Shown piece by piece: positions 10,101-18,233 of a DNA stretch of 43,800 nt. The first letter of the stretch is position 1, and every line of letters begins with the position of its first letter. The translations under genes were made by a program, and so were the position numbers. The DNA is from CAYMAZ01 sp964428185 (GTDB taxonomy: Bacteria; Bacteroidota; Bacteroidia; Bacteroidales; DTU049): assembly GCA_964428185.1 (NCBI GenBank), contig CAYRXH010000012.1, positions 1-43,800 of the forward strand, read 5' to 3'. The notes beneath the pieces were generated by a model that did no database searches, was not told the DNA's origin, and worked only from the letters and a program-made list of their open reading frames with translations.

Positions 10101-11138
10101 CATACTGTGAGGAACTTCTGCACCGCTGCCACCCAGATAGGTGCTGTACAACATGACTGATCCTGCAGAATTGTATTTTGAAATACCGATATCACATGAA
10201 CCACCGGCAAAGTTAACCTGATATGCCCCTGTAGTGAGAGGATATCCGTTATTGAAAACATTTCCACCGGCATATAAATTTCCATCGGCGTCATATGTCG
10301 CTGTATAACCCCAGTTGTCGGCAGTGGAACCTGAATAGGAGCCAAAAACCCAGACAGGGTCAATAATCAGTTCAATGTTCTGATTATATCCATCAGGGAA
10401 TTCATAGGTAACAATGTTTTTTTTGAGATTGAACCTGCAGGGGACTTCAACAACTTTCCCGCCGATCATCTGATAGGCAAATGGTTTCAAATGAGAAATC
10501 TTATTCACCTTTGTCGATATGACCAGATGGTCGTCTATGATATCCACTTTTTCAGCACCGGCGATTTCAAACTTTAACTGACCCGGATCAGAACCGGCTT
10601 CCACAACAAAATCATGTTTCAGAAATCCTTCGTTTTCATAGATGATTAAATCTATTCCTGAATATAAATCATTGTAAATGACCTTATCGTATAGCCGAAC
10701 TTCAGATGCCCAGAACTGAGGATCATTTCCAATATAAAAATTTAGATGATGTGGTAATACTCCACTTCCGGAAGTTTCAACCTGTGCATTTGAACCAAGA
10801 AAAATCATCTGGTAGGCATGTGCATCAATAATTCCTGAAGGAACAGGAGTTCGTTGTCGTTCATCCCAACTCATTGCTTTGAATCTGAAAAATTCTTTCA
10901 GTTGTTCCGGATCCAGCAGGGCAAAAGTGATCCGGTCGGTTTCAAACCACACGTCTGCCTGATGTAGATTTGCATGGAAACCAATCTGAGATTGCCACTG
11001 TCCTTTATTTTCAACAAAATCAAAATGTTTTGCATGAAAAAAATGGAACTTTTCCTTTTTTACGGGTAATTTGACCGGCTGTGCATATAAAATATTATGC
11101 ATGGCAAGGTACAAAAAAACAATTAAACCCCTACGCAT
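7140..11138 (-). CDS. Giant surface protein: DUF7948, SBBP repeats, PKD, SprB repeats, gliding-motility C-terminal domain
   Basis: A 1332-residue exported T9SS cargo. After a signal peptide (cleavage near YAQ20) comes an ENKGQW-type N-terminal domain (about 41-260). Beta-propeller-like SBBP repeats follow (about 264-750, with recurring GGSG and YLGGSG turns), then a PKD domain (about 770-855, core FWDFGDGTTS). An Ig-like stretch is next, then two SprB-type repeats (about 1014-1150, each ending DGCEV or DHLCEV after NYVVTVTD or DYVVTVTD). The last 87 residues are the type B gliding-motility-associated C-terminal domain (NAFSPDGDGINDIL, IFDRWGNLVFES, WDGTYN, YYIKKGNITLIR). Such proteins are displayed on or released from the cell surface and often act as adhesins. 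It heads the operon with PorP/SprF. The ligand is unknown. Confidence 0.93.
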   Translation of the reverse strand: MRRGLIVFLYLAMHNILYAQPVKLPVKKEKFHFFHAKHFDFVENKGQWQSQIGFHANLHQADVWFETDRITFALLDPEQLKEFFRFKAMSWDERQRTPVPSGIIDAHAYQMIFLGSNAQVETSGSGVLPHHLNFYIGNDPQFWASEVRLYDKVIYNDLYSGIDLIIYENEGFLKHDFVVEAGSDPGQLKFEIAGAEKVDIIDDHLVISTKVNKISHLKPFAYQMIGGKVVEVPCRFNLKKNIVTYEFPDGYNQNIELIIDPVWVFGSYSGSTADNWGYTATYDADGNLYAGGNVFNNGYPLTTGAYQVNFAGGSCDIGISKYNSAGSVMLYSTYLGGSGAEVPHSMMVNNQNELYVYGSTGSANFPMAGNSYDNSFGGGVSYTLTNIIHFTSGSDIALARFSSDGTQLLGSTYIGGSGNDGLNMFIPLRNNYADDCRGEIHVDANDNVYVVSTTASTNFPVTPGVFQTSYAGGDLDGCVFKMDNSLSTMIWSTYLGGSGIDAVYSIALDKFDNPVVAGGTTSNNFPVSPGSVKPSYQGGTCDGFATRISKNGDQIMRSSFWGTDVYDQVYFVELDKQNNIYLLGQTRDANSSLHVSATWWTPGGGQFISKLNSNMTSVNWSTIFGTGGGTVNISPTAFLVDYCNNIYLSGWGSPSLNGFGGTSGMPVTSNAFQSTTDNNDYYFMSITDDASSLVFASFYGGSSAEHVDGGTSRFDRMGKIYQGVCAGCGGWDDFPTSSGAWSNTNNSTNCNMGAVKIDFELPAIVAEFISNAPVCLPEAVQFSNTSYIPNPGSTSCFWDFGDGTTSTNCNPTHVFPSSGLYTVMLIMSDPGSCNQSDTVWHQVLVLSNSTDTIPDAHMCQGSFTQIGILPYVGAGITYQWLPASNLSNSTISNPICTSPVTTIYTLLVSDGVCTDTLTQRVNVYNIQVDAGSDTLICTLNHTLSASATGAPDLQYQWSSDNQFSNWLNTSPNDNVAIVNVSGPAWYYVMAYNQWCYDIDSIYVDFLNIGAGFTPVLPQCFDDCNGMLTVNPYGGNAPYNYVWSNGDSTQTISDLCAGNYVVTVTDVDGCEVLAQFDLEQPPPMEMTYLVTPVPCEVACNGIIDIVVTGGTPDYEYLWNNGQTTSSATGLCQGDYVVTVTDDHLCEVSQSFSVLVDLIYENVNVWTDDDTLWDGQSTGLHATSIPGVNYNWSPETWLSDPGSSSTTATPPPGTYWYYVVLDDGNGCVYTDSVKIIVIDVFCYDPYLFFPNAFSPDGDGINDILYARGIYIEEMELLIFDRWGNLVFESYNPANGWDGTYNNKLCDPDVYAYYLKILCFNKVYYIKKGNITLIR

Positions 11139-11152
11139 GATAAAAATTTTTC

Positions 11153-11160
11153 CAAATATA
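11153..11160 (-). promoter_or_regulatory. Putative -7 box (TATATTTG) of the T9SS surface operon
   Basis: The minus strand reads TATATTTG, matching TAnnTTTG, 15 bases upstream of the start at 11138. A TTTG at 11174-11177 lies upstream, but the 13-base spacing is shorter than usual. Confidence 0.4.
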
Positions 11161-11303
11161 CTAAAAAAACAGTCAAAATACGAAATTACTTTTACTATTA
11201 ATAACAGTTTTTTGTTTATATATCAACAGTATGCTTTTTTTGAATTTCATAAAACAATAAAGTTTAATCATTCTCCATAAAATTAACTAATTTTACTTGA
11301 AAA

Positions 11304-12485
11304 ATGGAATTGCATTTTACTGATACACAAACAGCCTTCGGGCATTTATCTGACAAGGAACTCAGACGAGCTGTTTTCTTATTTTCAGTAATCACTAAAA
11401 AAATCTGGGTAAGGACAGGAAAGTTTCTGATGAGTGTGGCTTCTTTTTTCCATATTCCATACGGTTGGGTGATTCGGGGCAACATTTTTAGTCATTTTTG
11501 CGGGGGGGAGACCATCTCTCAATGTGTTCCTGTAATGAATAAACTGGCATCATTTTCAATTTCTTCGATACTGGATTATTCAGCAGAGGGTATAGAGGAT
11601 GAAGCAAGTTTTGATTTTGTGAGGGATGAAATTCTTAAAACTATATCTGCTGCTGTAAATAGCAAAAGTATTGCGTTTGGTGTGTTTAAATACACCGGTA
11701 TGTGCAGTTTTGCATTGCTTGAGAAAGCTTCAGCTCAGCAGATTCTTACATGTGAAGAACAATCATCAGTAAAGAGATCAGAGGAGAGAGCTTTTTCAAC
11801 CTTTTCTGCAGCTGAAGAAGCAGGAATTGCCGTGTTTGTTGATGCGGAAGAAACCTGGATACAGGGAGCAATTGACAGAATGGTACTAGAGAGTATGAGG
11901 ATCAAAAACAAGAAAAGAGCTGTTGTGTTTACTACAATACAGATGTACAGAACAGACAGTATCAGCATGCTGGATGAGCTTATATCCTGTGCACGGAGTG
12001 AGGGATTTGTTGCAGGAGTTAAGCTGGTCAGAGGAGCTTATATGGAGAAGGAGCGGAAAAGGGCGAGACAGAAGGGCTATCTTTCGCCGATTCGTGCTTC
12101 AAAAGAAGAAACTGATCGGGCTTTTAATGAGGCTGTGGCGTTATGCATTAAGAATATTGAACATATCCATGTCTGTATAGCAACTCATAATGAAGAGAGT
12201 TGCATTCGGGCATCTGCATTGATGCATTCAGCCGGTCTTTCCTCCTCTGATAAACGCATCTGGTTTGCTCAACTTTATGGAATGAGCGACCATATTACAT
12301 TTAATCTTGCAGCATCAGGATACAATACTGCAAAATATTTGCCCTATGGTCCCATCCGGAAAGTTATGCCATATCTTATCAGAAGGGCAGAGGAAAATTC
12401 TTCTGTTTCTGCACAGTCGAACAGGGAGATTAAGAATTACTTGCAGGAGTTGAAGCGAAGAAGAGAAGTACGAAAGCATAGGTGA
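11304..12485 (+). CDS. Proline dehydrogenase family protein
   Basis: A 393-residue monofunctional flavoenzyme of the PRODH barrel family, which oxidises proline to pyrroline-5-carboxylate and passes electrons to the quinone pool. Visible family features are the FVDAEETW strand, the FAD/substrate motif GVKLVRGAYMEKER and the C-terminal LPYGP-x-R-KVMPYLIRRAEEN segment, with the paired arginines that hold the proline carboxylate. The length matches stand-alone Bacteroidota enzymes rather than the PutA fusion. There is no export signal. gltX follows 36 bases downstream on the same strand, possibly with its own promoter. Confidence 0.9.
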   Translation: MELHFTDTQTAFGHLSDKELRRAVFLFSVITKKIWVRTGKFLMSVASFFHIPYGWVIRGNIFSHFCGGETISQCVPVMNKLASFSISSILDYSAEGIEDEASFDFVRDEILKTISAAVNSKSIAFGVFKYTGMCSFALLEKASAQQILTCEEQSSVKRSEERAFSTFSAAEEAGIAVFVDAEETWIQGAIDRMVLESMRIKNKKRAVVFTTIQMYRTDSISMLDELISCARSEGFVAGVKLVRGAYMEKERKRARQKGYLSPIRASKEETDRAFNEAVALCIKNIEHIHVCIATHNEESCIRASALMHSAGLSSSDKRIWFAQLYGMSDHITFNLAASGYNTAKYLPYGPIRKVMPYLIRRAEENSSVSAQSNREIKNYLQELKRRREVRKHR

Positions 12486-12521
12486 TTTTTTGTAATTTCG
12501 CTGTCTGAAAAACAGAATATA

Positions 12522-14027
12522 ATGGTCAGAGTCAGGTTTGCTCCGAGTCCTACAGGTCCTCTTCACATGGGAGGAGTGAGAACAGCATTGTTTAATTATT
12601 TATTTGCCAAAAAGAATAACGGCAAGTTTATTCTCAGAATTGAAGATACAGATCAGCAGCGCTTTGTCAGGGGAGCCGAAGAATACATCATTGATTCTCT
12701 GAACTGGTGTGGATTGGGATTTGATGAAGGTCCTCATTGTGGTGGTTCATTTGGTCCCTACAGACAATCAGAACGTAAAGGTATTTATATCCGTTATGCA
12801 CAGCAACTGCTCGATGAAGGAAATGCATATTATGCATTTGACACTCCTTCTGAGTTGGAATCAGAAAGACAGAAAAGTCCCAATTTTCAGTACGACAAAA
12901 ACACAAGACTGCAAATGAAAAACAGTCTTACGCTGAGTTCTGATGAAGTCAAAAAAAGAGTTTCATCAGGAGCCCCTTATGTTATAAGAATTAAAATTCC
13001 TGAAAACAGAACCATTGAAGTGAATGACCTTATCAGGGGAAATGTTTGGTTTGATTCAAATCTTCTTGACGACAAGGTAATATTCAAATCTGATGGACTC
13101 CCTACTTATCATCTTGCAAATATTGTGGATGATCATCTTATGGAGATTACACACGTCATCAGGGGAGAAGAGTGGCTGCCTTCGGCTCCTCTTCATGTTT
13201 TGCTTTATGAATTTTTTGGTTGGCAGCATCCTGCGTTTGCTCATCTTCCACTGATACTGAAACCACAGGGCAATGGCAAACTCAGTAAAAGGGACGGCGA
13301 TAAACTTGGGTTTCCTGTGTTTCCTTGTGACTGGAAAGATCCTGACAGTGGTGAAATTTCGAAAGGATACCGCGAGTGGGGTTATCTTCCGGAAGCATTT
13401 ATCAATATGCTGGCTTTTCTTGGATGGAATCCTGGAACTGTTCAGGAGATTTTTACCATAAATCAGCTTATTGATCAGTTTTCTCTTGACAAAGTGCAGA
13501 AGGCAGGGGCTATGTTTGATCCTGAAAAAACCAAATGGTTCAATCATCAGTATATACTTAATTCAGATCTTAGTATATATTTCGATTGCTTTAAAAAAAT
13601 TATTCAGGAGAACGGAGGAGAAACTTCTGACAGTTACCTGAATGCAGTACTTGAGAAAATGAAAGACAGGATGAGCCTGCTTACTGAATTCTGGCAACAT
13701 GCTTTCTATTTCTTTAAAGAACCTGATTCATATAATTCTGAGATTATTACCAAGCACAATTTTTCTGATTCGTGGAGCAGAATCTTGGATATTGCGGATA
13801 TTACTGGTCGTCTTTCTGGCTGGAATGCCGGTGATATTGATCAATCAATTAAGGAGTATATTCAGAAACATGAATTAGCTACCGGAAAGATTTTCAATCT
13901 TGTCAGAGTGTCGCTTACCGGGACAAATCAGGGGATTGGAATTTCTGATATGCTAGCTGTACTGGGAAAAGAGAATTCAGTAGCACGTCTTAAGAAATTC
14001 AGCAACTATCTGAAATCTAATTATTGA
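12522..14027 (+). CDS. gltX: Glutamyl-tRNA synthetase
   Basis: Class I aminoacyl-tRNA synthetase charging tRNA-Glu, 501 residues, a normal length. The signature APSPTGPLHMGG near the N-terminus is the HIGH motif, and KLSKR at residues 253-257 is the KMSKS loop. RIEDTDQQR and HVIRGEEWLPSAPLH are further GluRS motifs. The C-terminal third is the anticodon-binding domain. The sequence TAATTTCG at 12493-12500 resembles a -7 box with one mismatch. The last 11 bases overlap the 3' end of the convergent C10 protease gene. Confidence 0.96.
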   Translation: MVRVRFAPSPTGPLHMGGVRTALFNYLFAKKNNGKFILRIEDTDQQRFVRGAEEYIIDSLNWCGLGFDEGPHCGGSFGPYRQSERKGIYIRYAQQLLDEGNAYYAFDTPSELESERQKSPNFQYDKNTRLQMKNSLTLSSDEVKKRVSSGAPYVIRIKIPENRTIEVNDLIRGNVWFDSNLLDDKVIFKSDGLPTYHLANIVDDHLMEITHVIRGEEWLPSAPLHVLLYEFFGWQHPAFAHLPLILKPQGNGKLSKRDGDKLGFPVFPCDWKDPDSGEISKGYREWGYLPEAFINMLAFLGWNPGTVQEIFTINQLIDQFSLDKVQKAGAMFDPEKTKWFNHQYILNSDLSIYFDCFKKIIQENGGETSDSYLNAVLEKMKDRMSLLTEFWQHAFYFFKEPDSYNSEIITKHNFSDSWSRILDIADITGRLSGWNAGDIDQSIKEYIQKHELATGKIFNLVRVSLTGTNQGIGISDMLAVLGKENSVARLKKFSNYLKSNY

Positions 14028-15768
14028 TTACCATTTTCTCTTTGGCGATTGATTCATTTCCGTCAAATGCTTCGATAGTATAAACGCCTTTTGCAAGAGC
14101 GGAAACATCAACAGAAAAATATCCATTTTGAGGAGTAATATTCAGTTCGGAAACTTTGCGGCCTGAAAGATCAGAAATTATTACAAACAGAGGTTCATTC
14201 AGCTCAGGTGCCAGCTGTACATATAAAATATCAACAGCAGGATTTGGACTAAGAGTAATCTCTCCCTGAGAATAATCCTGAACATCAGTAAACCATGTGG
14301 TATATGATGCTTCCCAGCCCGGGGCTGCATTGAGTTCATCAGTAATAAACCAAAGAAACATACTTCCGCCTGAAACCACAATCGGATTTGTTGGAAGATC
14401 AAAGCCTGAAATATCAGCAATAAGCCAGTCATTTTCTGAAGTTCCTTCATAGATCAGGACTCTGTCAAATCCGGGTTCCGTTTCCAGTTCGCTGAAAGTA
14501 AGGGCAATAGCTCCTGCATTATCAGGTTGAATCAACCACTTGCATGATGAATTATTGGCGTATCTTTCATCATTGCTGCCATCGCTGATAGATCCCTGGG
14601 GATCAGTAAGCAAAACATAATCTTCACAATATGATGTCCCGATATATTTTGGTTCCACACCAAAAATTCCGGCCTGATCACTGGTGAATCCGTTTAAACT
14701 ACTGAGATAATAGTATCCGTTTGAGTATCCGCTCCACCCAAAATCAAAATGGAAATGATTATTGTTTGTTCCCTGAAAACCATCACAGACAAAGGCATGA
14801 CCTCCTCCAGATCCATATCCTCTGTACATGACAGGCCTGTGTGACAGTAATTCAATGCAGAGCATTTCAGCCCAGCTATCTTCAGAAAAGTAGTCCTTTT
14901 CCAGATGGCTAACATAGTCTGCATATTTGAAATAATTTTTAAATGCATCTGCAGAAGTGGAAGTTTGTGCACCTGATCCATCGGGGGAATAATCCATATC
15001 AACAGCAACACCGCAGTGGTAGATGAGTTTAGCAACTTCAAGATTGTGATCAAATAAATGATTTTCCATCACAGTCCATGCATAAGTCTGTTGACTGAAG
15101 TCAACACTAAGTGTTCCGTATCCGTTCGACGTAGAATAGGTATTACTGCCTTCTCCGCTGTGAGGCCAGTTGTGAAACTTCATAACCTGAGCCATGGCTG
15201 TTGCAACGCATCCTGCATAAACAAAACCACAGGGGCCGTTAATATCTTCAGGACACAGAGCATTGTAGTAACATCCCTGATCCCACCGTGTTTGCAGAAG
15301 GGGTAGTTGAGCCCTGACTTTTTTATCTGATTTATTAAACATGGGGTTTGCATAGTATTCCCAATCTTCAGTGGCAGCAGCAGAAGGGTCTTGTTTCAAT
15401 GTTCTGGCCATAGTAATTTGAGTTGAAAAATCAGCAATCATATCTGTAAATACCGGAGGAACAGAAGGTTCATTAAAGTATGATTCAAATGAATAGCCAA
15501 GGACAGGATAGACGGAATAGTCTGCAGATATCATAATGAAGCCGGGTCGGTCTGTGGTTTCAAAAACATAGATAACAGGTAGTCCGTTATCAGAAATAAT
15601 TATTGGTTGCTGAGCAAACTGAAAATCATCATCCTCTGTAGTAGCGGATATTCTTTCTGAATAAAAATTCTGTGCAACAGTTCTGGCCTGTTCAGGTTGT
15701 ACCATTTGAGCATTTGAAATCAGGCAGACTGTTAACAGAACAAAAAACAGGGAAAGTATTCTTTTCAT
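14017..15768 (-). CDS. Secreted C10 (streptopain-like) cysteine protease with CUB domain and T9SS tail
   Basis: A 583-residue exported protease. After the signal peptide (cleavage near SNAQ21) comes a prodomain of the C10 type (about 22-155). The papain-like catalytic domain holds nucleophile C187 in GCVATAMAQVM and catalytic H324 in GGGHAFVCDGF, followed by FHFDFGWSGYSNGYY. Residues about 381-490 form a CUB domain. The final 80 residues, from LSPNPAVDILYV to KEKMVINN, are a type A T9SS sorting domain, so the enzyme should be secreted or surface-anchored. Relatives include SpeB and interpain A, active on host or environmental proteins. The gene is monocistronic and ends inside the gltX 3' end. 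The substrate cannot be told from sequence. Confidence 0.93.
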   Translation of the reverse strand: MKRILSLFFVLLTVCLISNAQMVQPEQARTVAQNFYSERISATTEDDDFQFAQQPIIISDNGLPVIYVFETTDRPGFIMISADYSVYPVLGYSFESYFNEPSVPPVFTDMIADFSTQITMARTLKQDPSAAATEDWEYYANPMFNKSDKKVRAQLPLLQTRWDQGCYYNALCPEDINGPCGFVYAGCVATAMAQVMKFHNWPHSGEGSNTYSTSNGYGTLSVDFSQQTYAWTVMENHLFDHNLEVAKLIYHCGVAVDMDYSPDGSGAQTSTSADAFKNYFKYADYVSHLEKDYFSEDSWAEMLCIELLSHRPVMYRGYGSGGGHAFVCDGFQGTNNNHFHFDFGWSGYSNGYYYLSSLNGFTSDQAGIFGVEPKYIGTSYCEDYVLLTDPQGSISDGSNDERYANNSSCKWLIQPDNAGAIALTFSELETEPGFDRVLIYEGTSENDWLIADISGFDLPTNPIVVSGGSMFLWFITDELNAAPGWEASYTTWFTDVQDYSQGEITLSPNPAVDILYVQLAPELNEPLFVIISDLSGRKVSELNITPQNGYFSVDVSALAKGVYTIEAFDGNESIAKEKMVINN

Positions 15769-15804
15769 AAACAGGTATCTTTAGTTAAAAAAATGAATAA
15801 TACG

Positions 15805-15812
15805 CAAAAATA
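15805..15812 (-). promoter_or_regulatory. Putative -7 box (TATTTTTG) of the C10 protease gene
   Basis: The minus strand reads TATTTTTG, matching TAnnTTTG, 37 bases upstream of the protease start. No -33 element is evident. Confidence 0.35.
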
Positions 15813-15888
15813 CATTTTTTTTCGAATTGACAGAAGAAGAAGTCTTTTGGTTGCTTATATAAAAAAAGCAACGGTAAATTTCAGCAAG

Positions 15889-16539
15889 TTAAAAGTTTTT
15901 TATTTTGTCAATGTCTATGTTATTATATAGATTCATTGCTTGGTCTATTCCTGCAAGGGCAAAGGATTCACAGGCAGAAGATACTCTTTCGGTGATTTCA
16001 GGAAAATGCTGTTTTTCGGTTTCATCCCATTCATCAAGGACATAATCGGATTGAAATCCTTTCACAAAATTGCCGCCGATTCCGATTCGTATTCTGGCAA
16101 ATTCAGTGGTCCCAAAAACATCAATAATATTTTGCAGCCCGTTATGTCCGCCTGCTCCTCCTTTTTTTCTGATTCGAATCTGCCCAAATGGCAGAGCAAT
16201 ATCATCTGAAATGATGATCATTGAAGAAACTGGAATTTTTTCATGTTGAAGGTGAAATGCGATAGCTTTTCCGCTCAGGTTCATGAACGAAGTTGGTTTG
16301 AAAACAATGACAGTTTTGTTTTTCAACCTGAACTGAGCCCTAAAACCATGTCTTGAGTCAGTGAATTCAGAATGATGTTTTGCCACAAGTCTGTCAACAG
16401 CCATAAATCCTGCATTATGCCTTGTCATAGCATATTTGGGTCCGGGATTTCCAAGTCCGGCAATGAATATTTTGTTTTCGGCAAACATTTCCTGTTGTTT
16501 CCCTGCAAAATTATTGAATATTCTGAGTAAACCTCTCAT
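15889..16539 (-). CDS. pth: Peptidyl-tRNA hydrolase
   Basis: Cleaves peptidyl-tRNA released from stalled ribosomes. Family motifs are AGLGNPGPKYAMTRHNAGF, with the catalytic histidine in TRHN, then FKPTSFMNLSGKA, IISDDIALPFGQIRIRKKGGAGGHNGLQNI and FARIRIGIGG. The 216-residue reading begins with about 17 residues not normally conserved, so translation could instead start at the internal ATG at 16488 (MFAENKIFIAGLGN). It is the last gene of prs-rplY-pth, 59 bases after rplY. The same order (prs-ctc-pth) is known in Bacillus, which supports all three calls. Confidence 0.95.
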   Translation of the reverse strand: MRGLLRIFNNFAGKQQEMFAENKIFIAGLGNPGPKYAMTRHNAGFMAVDRLVAKHHSEFTDSRHGFRAQFRLKNKTVIVFKPTSFMNLSGKAIAFHLQHEKIPVSSMIIISDDIALPFGQIRIRKKGGAGGHNGLQNIIDVFGTTEFARIRIGIGGNFVKGFQSDYVLDEWDETEKQHFPEITERVSSACESFALAGIDQAMNLYNNIDIDKIKNF

Positions 16540-16598
16540 GAGATTAAATCAAATAAAAAAAACCGGAGAAACCGGGGTTGATTTTTTGTTTCGGGCTT

Positions 16599-17183
16599 TT
16601 ATGCTTCAGCAGCAGCTTCTACTTCAGTTTCTCCCGCTTCAGCGCCTCTGGCCTTCATAATCATAACTATCACTGTATTGTCAGTGAGAAGTATTGAGAA
16701 GTTTTCAGATTTTACTTCAGAAACTTTCACTTTATCTCCGATTTCAAGATCATTAATGCTGACTATGATTTCTTGGGGCATGTTATCAGGAAGCGACTTT
16801 ACAGGAAGTTTTCTGTGTTTGAGAGCCAGTTTTCCTCCTTTGAGAACACCGGGAGACGTTCCTATAAGTCTGACTGGTACATCAAGTTTAATTGGTTTTC
16901 CGGTAAGTTCAAGGAAATCTGCGTGCAGAATTTTATCATTTACAGGATGATACTGAATATCCTGCAAAATTGCTGAGTATTTTTTTCCGGCGAGATCAAT
17001 CTCAATAAAACAAACTTCAGGAGTAAATACTACTTTCTGAAAATTTCTTTCATCAGTTGCAAAATGAATCTGTTCTTTTCCTCCGTATAATACACAAGGA
17101 ACAAGGTTTTCTTTCCGGAGCGCTTTAGCATCTTTTTTCCCTACGTTCTCTCTTGGAGAACCGCTCAATGATACTGTTTTCAT
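16599..17183 (-). CDS. rplY: 50S ribosomal protein L25/general stress protein Ctc
   Basis: A 194-residue L25 of the long CTC type: an N-terminal 5S rRNA-binding domain (SGSPRENVGKKDAKALRKENLVPCVLYGG, with the following beta strands to about residue 95) and a C-terminal TL5-type domain (VPVRLIGTSPGVLKGG onward). It ends in an acidic, alanine-rich tail typical of the family. It starts 21 bases after prs and precedes pth, so co-transcription is likely. Confidence 0.95.
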   Translation of the reverse strand: MKTVSLSGSPRENVGKKDAKALRKENLVPCVLYGGKEQIHFATDERNFQKVVFTPEVCFIEIDLAGKKYSAILQDIQYHPVNDKILHADFLELTGKPIKLDVPVRLIGTSPGVLKGGKLALKHRKLPVKSLPDNMPQEIIVSINDLEIGDKVKVSEVKSENFSILLTDNTVIVMIMKARGAEAGETEVEAAAEA

Positions 17184-17204
17184 AATTGGTGATAATTTAA
17201 ATGA

Positions 17205-18149
17205 TTAAATAATTGTATTAATATTAAAATGAGTGCTGATTGATTCACATCTTATGTTTCTGTGGATCACATCAGCAAAAAGTTCGGCTGTTGAAAGGAC
17301 TGTGATTTTTGGGGATTTTTGTTTGACAGGGATTGTGTCAGTGACAATGACTTCTGAAAGAGAAGATTTTTCAATTTTCTCAATAGCATTTCCTGAGAGG
17401 AGAGCATGAGTACACATGGCTCTGACGCTTGTTGCACCTGATTCCATTATCAGGTCTGCAGCTTTTGAAATGGTGCTGGCAGTATCGATGATATCATCGA
17501 GCAGAACAACATCTTTGCCTCTGACATCGCCAATCAGCATCATATCTCCGATTTGATTTGGCTTTTCTCTTTGTTTGTAACAGATCACCAGATCACTGTT
17601 GAGAAATTTGGCATACGCATTGGCTCTTTTGGTTCCGCCGGTATCCGGCGATGCAACGATAAGATTTGGAAGCTGCATTTTGGTGAGATACGGAACAAAT
17701 AAAGTGGAAGCATACAAATGATCAACTGGGACATCAAAAAATCCCTGAATTTGATCAGAATGAAGATCCATGGTGATAATTCTGTTCACACCGGCAGCGC
17801 TGAGCAGATTGGCAACAAGTTTTGCACCGATGGCCACTCTTGGTTTGCTTTTTCTGTCCTGACGTGCATATCCGAAATAGGGAATAACTGCATAAATATG
17901 ATGAGCCGAAGCCCTTTTGGCAGCATCTATCAGTAAAAGCAATTCGAACAAATTATCAACAGGTGAGAATGTTGACTGAATTATGAATAATTCAGATCCC
18001 CGGACTGTATTTTCAAACGACACTTCAAATTCGCCATCACTGAACTTGGTATAAGTTACTTTTCCAAGGGGTGAACCATGAGCTTTGGCAATTTTCTCAG
18101 ACAGATATTCGGATGCCTGTCCGGAATAAATAAGAACTTTAGGTGCCAT
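17205..18149 (-). CDS. prs: Ribose-phosphate pyrophosphokinase (PRPP synthetase)
   Basis: Makes phosphoribosyl pyrophosphate from ribose 5-phosphate and ATP for nucleotide, histidine and NAD synthesis. The protein has 314 residues, normal for class I enzymes. Motifs include KFSDGE, PYFGYARQDRK (flexible ATP loop), MDLHSDQIQGFFDVPVDHL (divalent cation and ribose-5-phosphate region) and the PRPP-binding loop VVLLDDIIDTAST. It heads the prs-rplY-pth operon and lies downstream of nadE, another PRPP-linked pathway, with 84 bases between. Confidence 0.96.
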   Translation of the reverse strand: MAPKVLIYSGQASEYLSEKIAKAHGSPLGKVTYTKFSDGEFEVSFENTVRGSELFIIQSTFSPVDNLFELLLLIDAAKRASAHHIYAVIPYFGYARQDRKSKPRVAIGAKLVANLLSAAGVNRIITMDLHSDQIQGFFDVPVDHLYASTLFVPYLTKMQLPNLIVASPDTGGTKRANAYAKFLNSDLVICYKQREKPNQIGDMMLIGDVRGKDVVLLDDIIDTASTISKAADLIMESGATSVRAMCTHALLSGNAIEKIEKSSLSEVIVTDTIPVKQKSPKITVLSTAELFADVIHRNIRCESISTHFNINTII

Positions 18150-18166
18150 TTTGTGAAAATTTGATG

Positions 18167-18174
18167 CAAAAATA
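18167..18174 (-). promoter_or_regulatory. Putative -7 box (TATTTTTG) of the prs-rplY-pth operon
   Basis: The minus strand reads TATTTTTG, matching TAnnTTTG, 18 bases upstream of the prs start. A convincing -33 box is lacking. Confidence 0.4.
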
Positions 18175-18233
18175 GAAAAAAATATGAAAGTAGAGCTTGG
18201 AATTATGTGAATAGCATGAGTTCCTATTCGGGC

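Noticed and set aside
7445..10363. Several ORFs of 60-90 codons on both strands inside the giant surface protein gene
   Set aside because: They lie wholly within a well-supported coding frame, have biased compositions and no recognisable motifs.
13056..13547. 163-codon minus-strand ORF inside gltX
   Set aside because: It is fully antisense to a highly conserved catalytic region and has no domain similarity that I recognise.
15850..15872. GTTGCTT/AAGCAAC hairpin after pth as a terminator
   Set aside because: The T run lies in the loop on the minus strand and none follows the stem, so termination is doubtful.
16559..16582. CCGG/CCGG hairpin followed by T run between rplY and pth
   Set aside because: The stem has only four pairs; it could attenuate pth slightly, but it is not a confident terminator.
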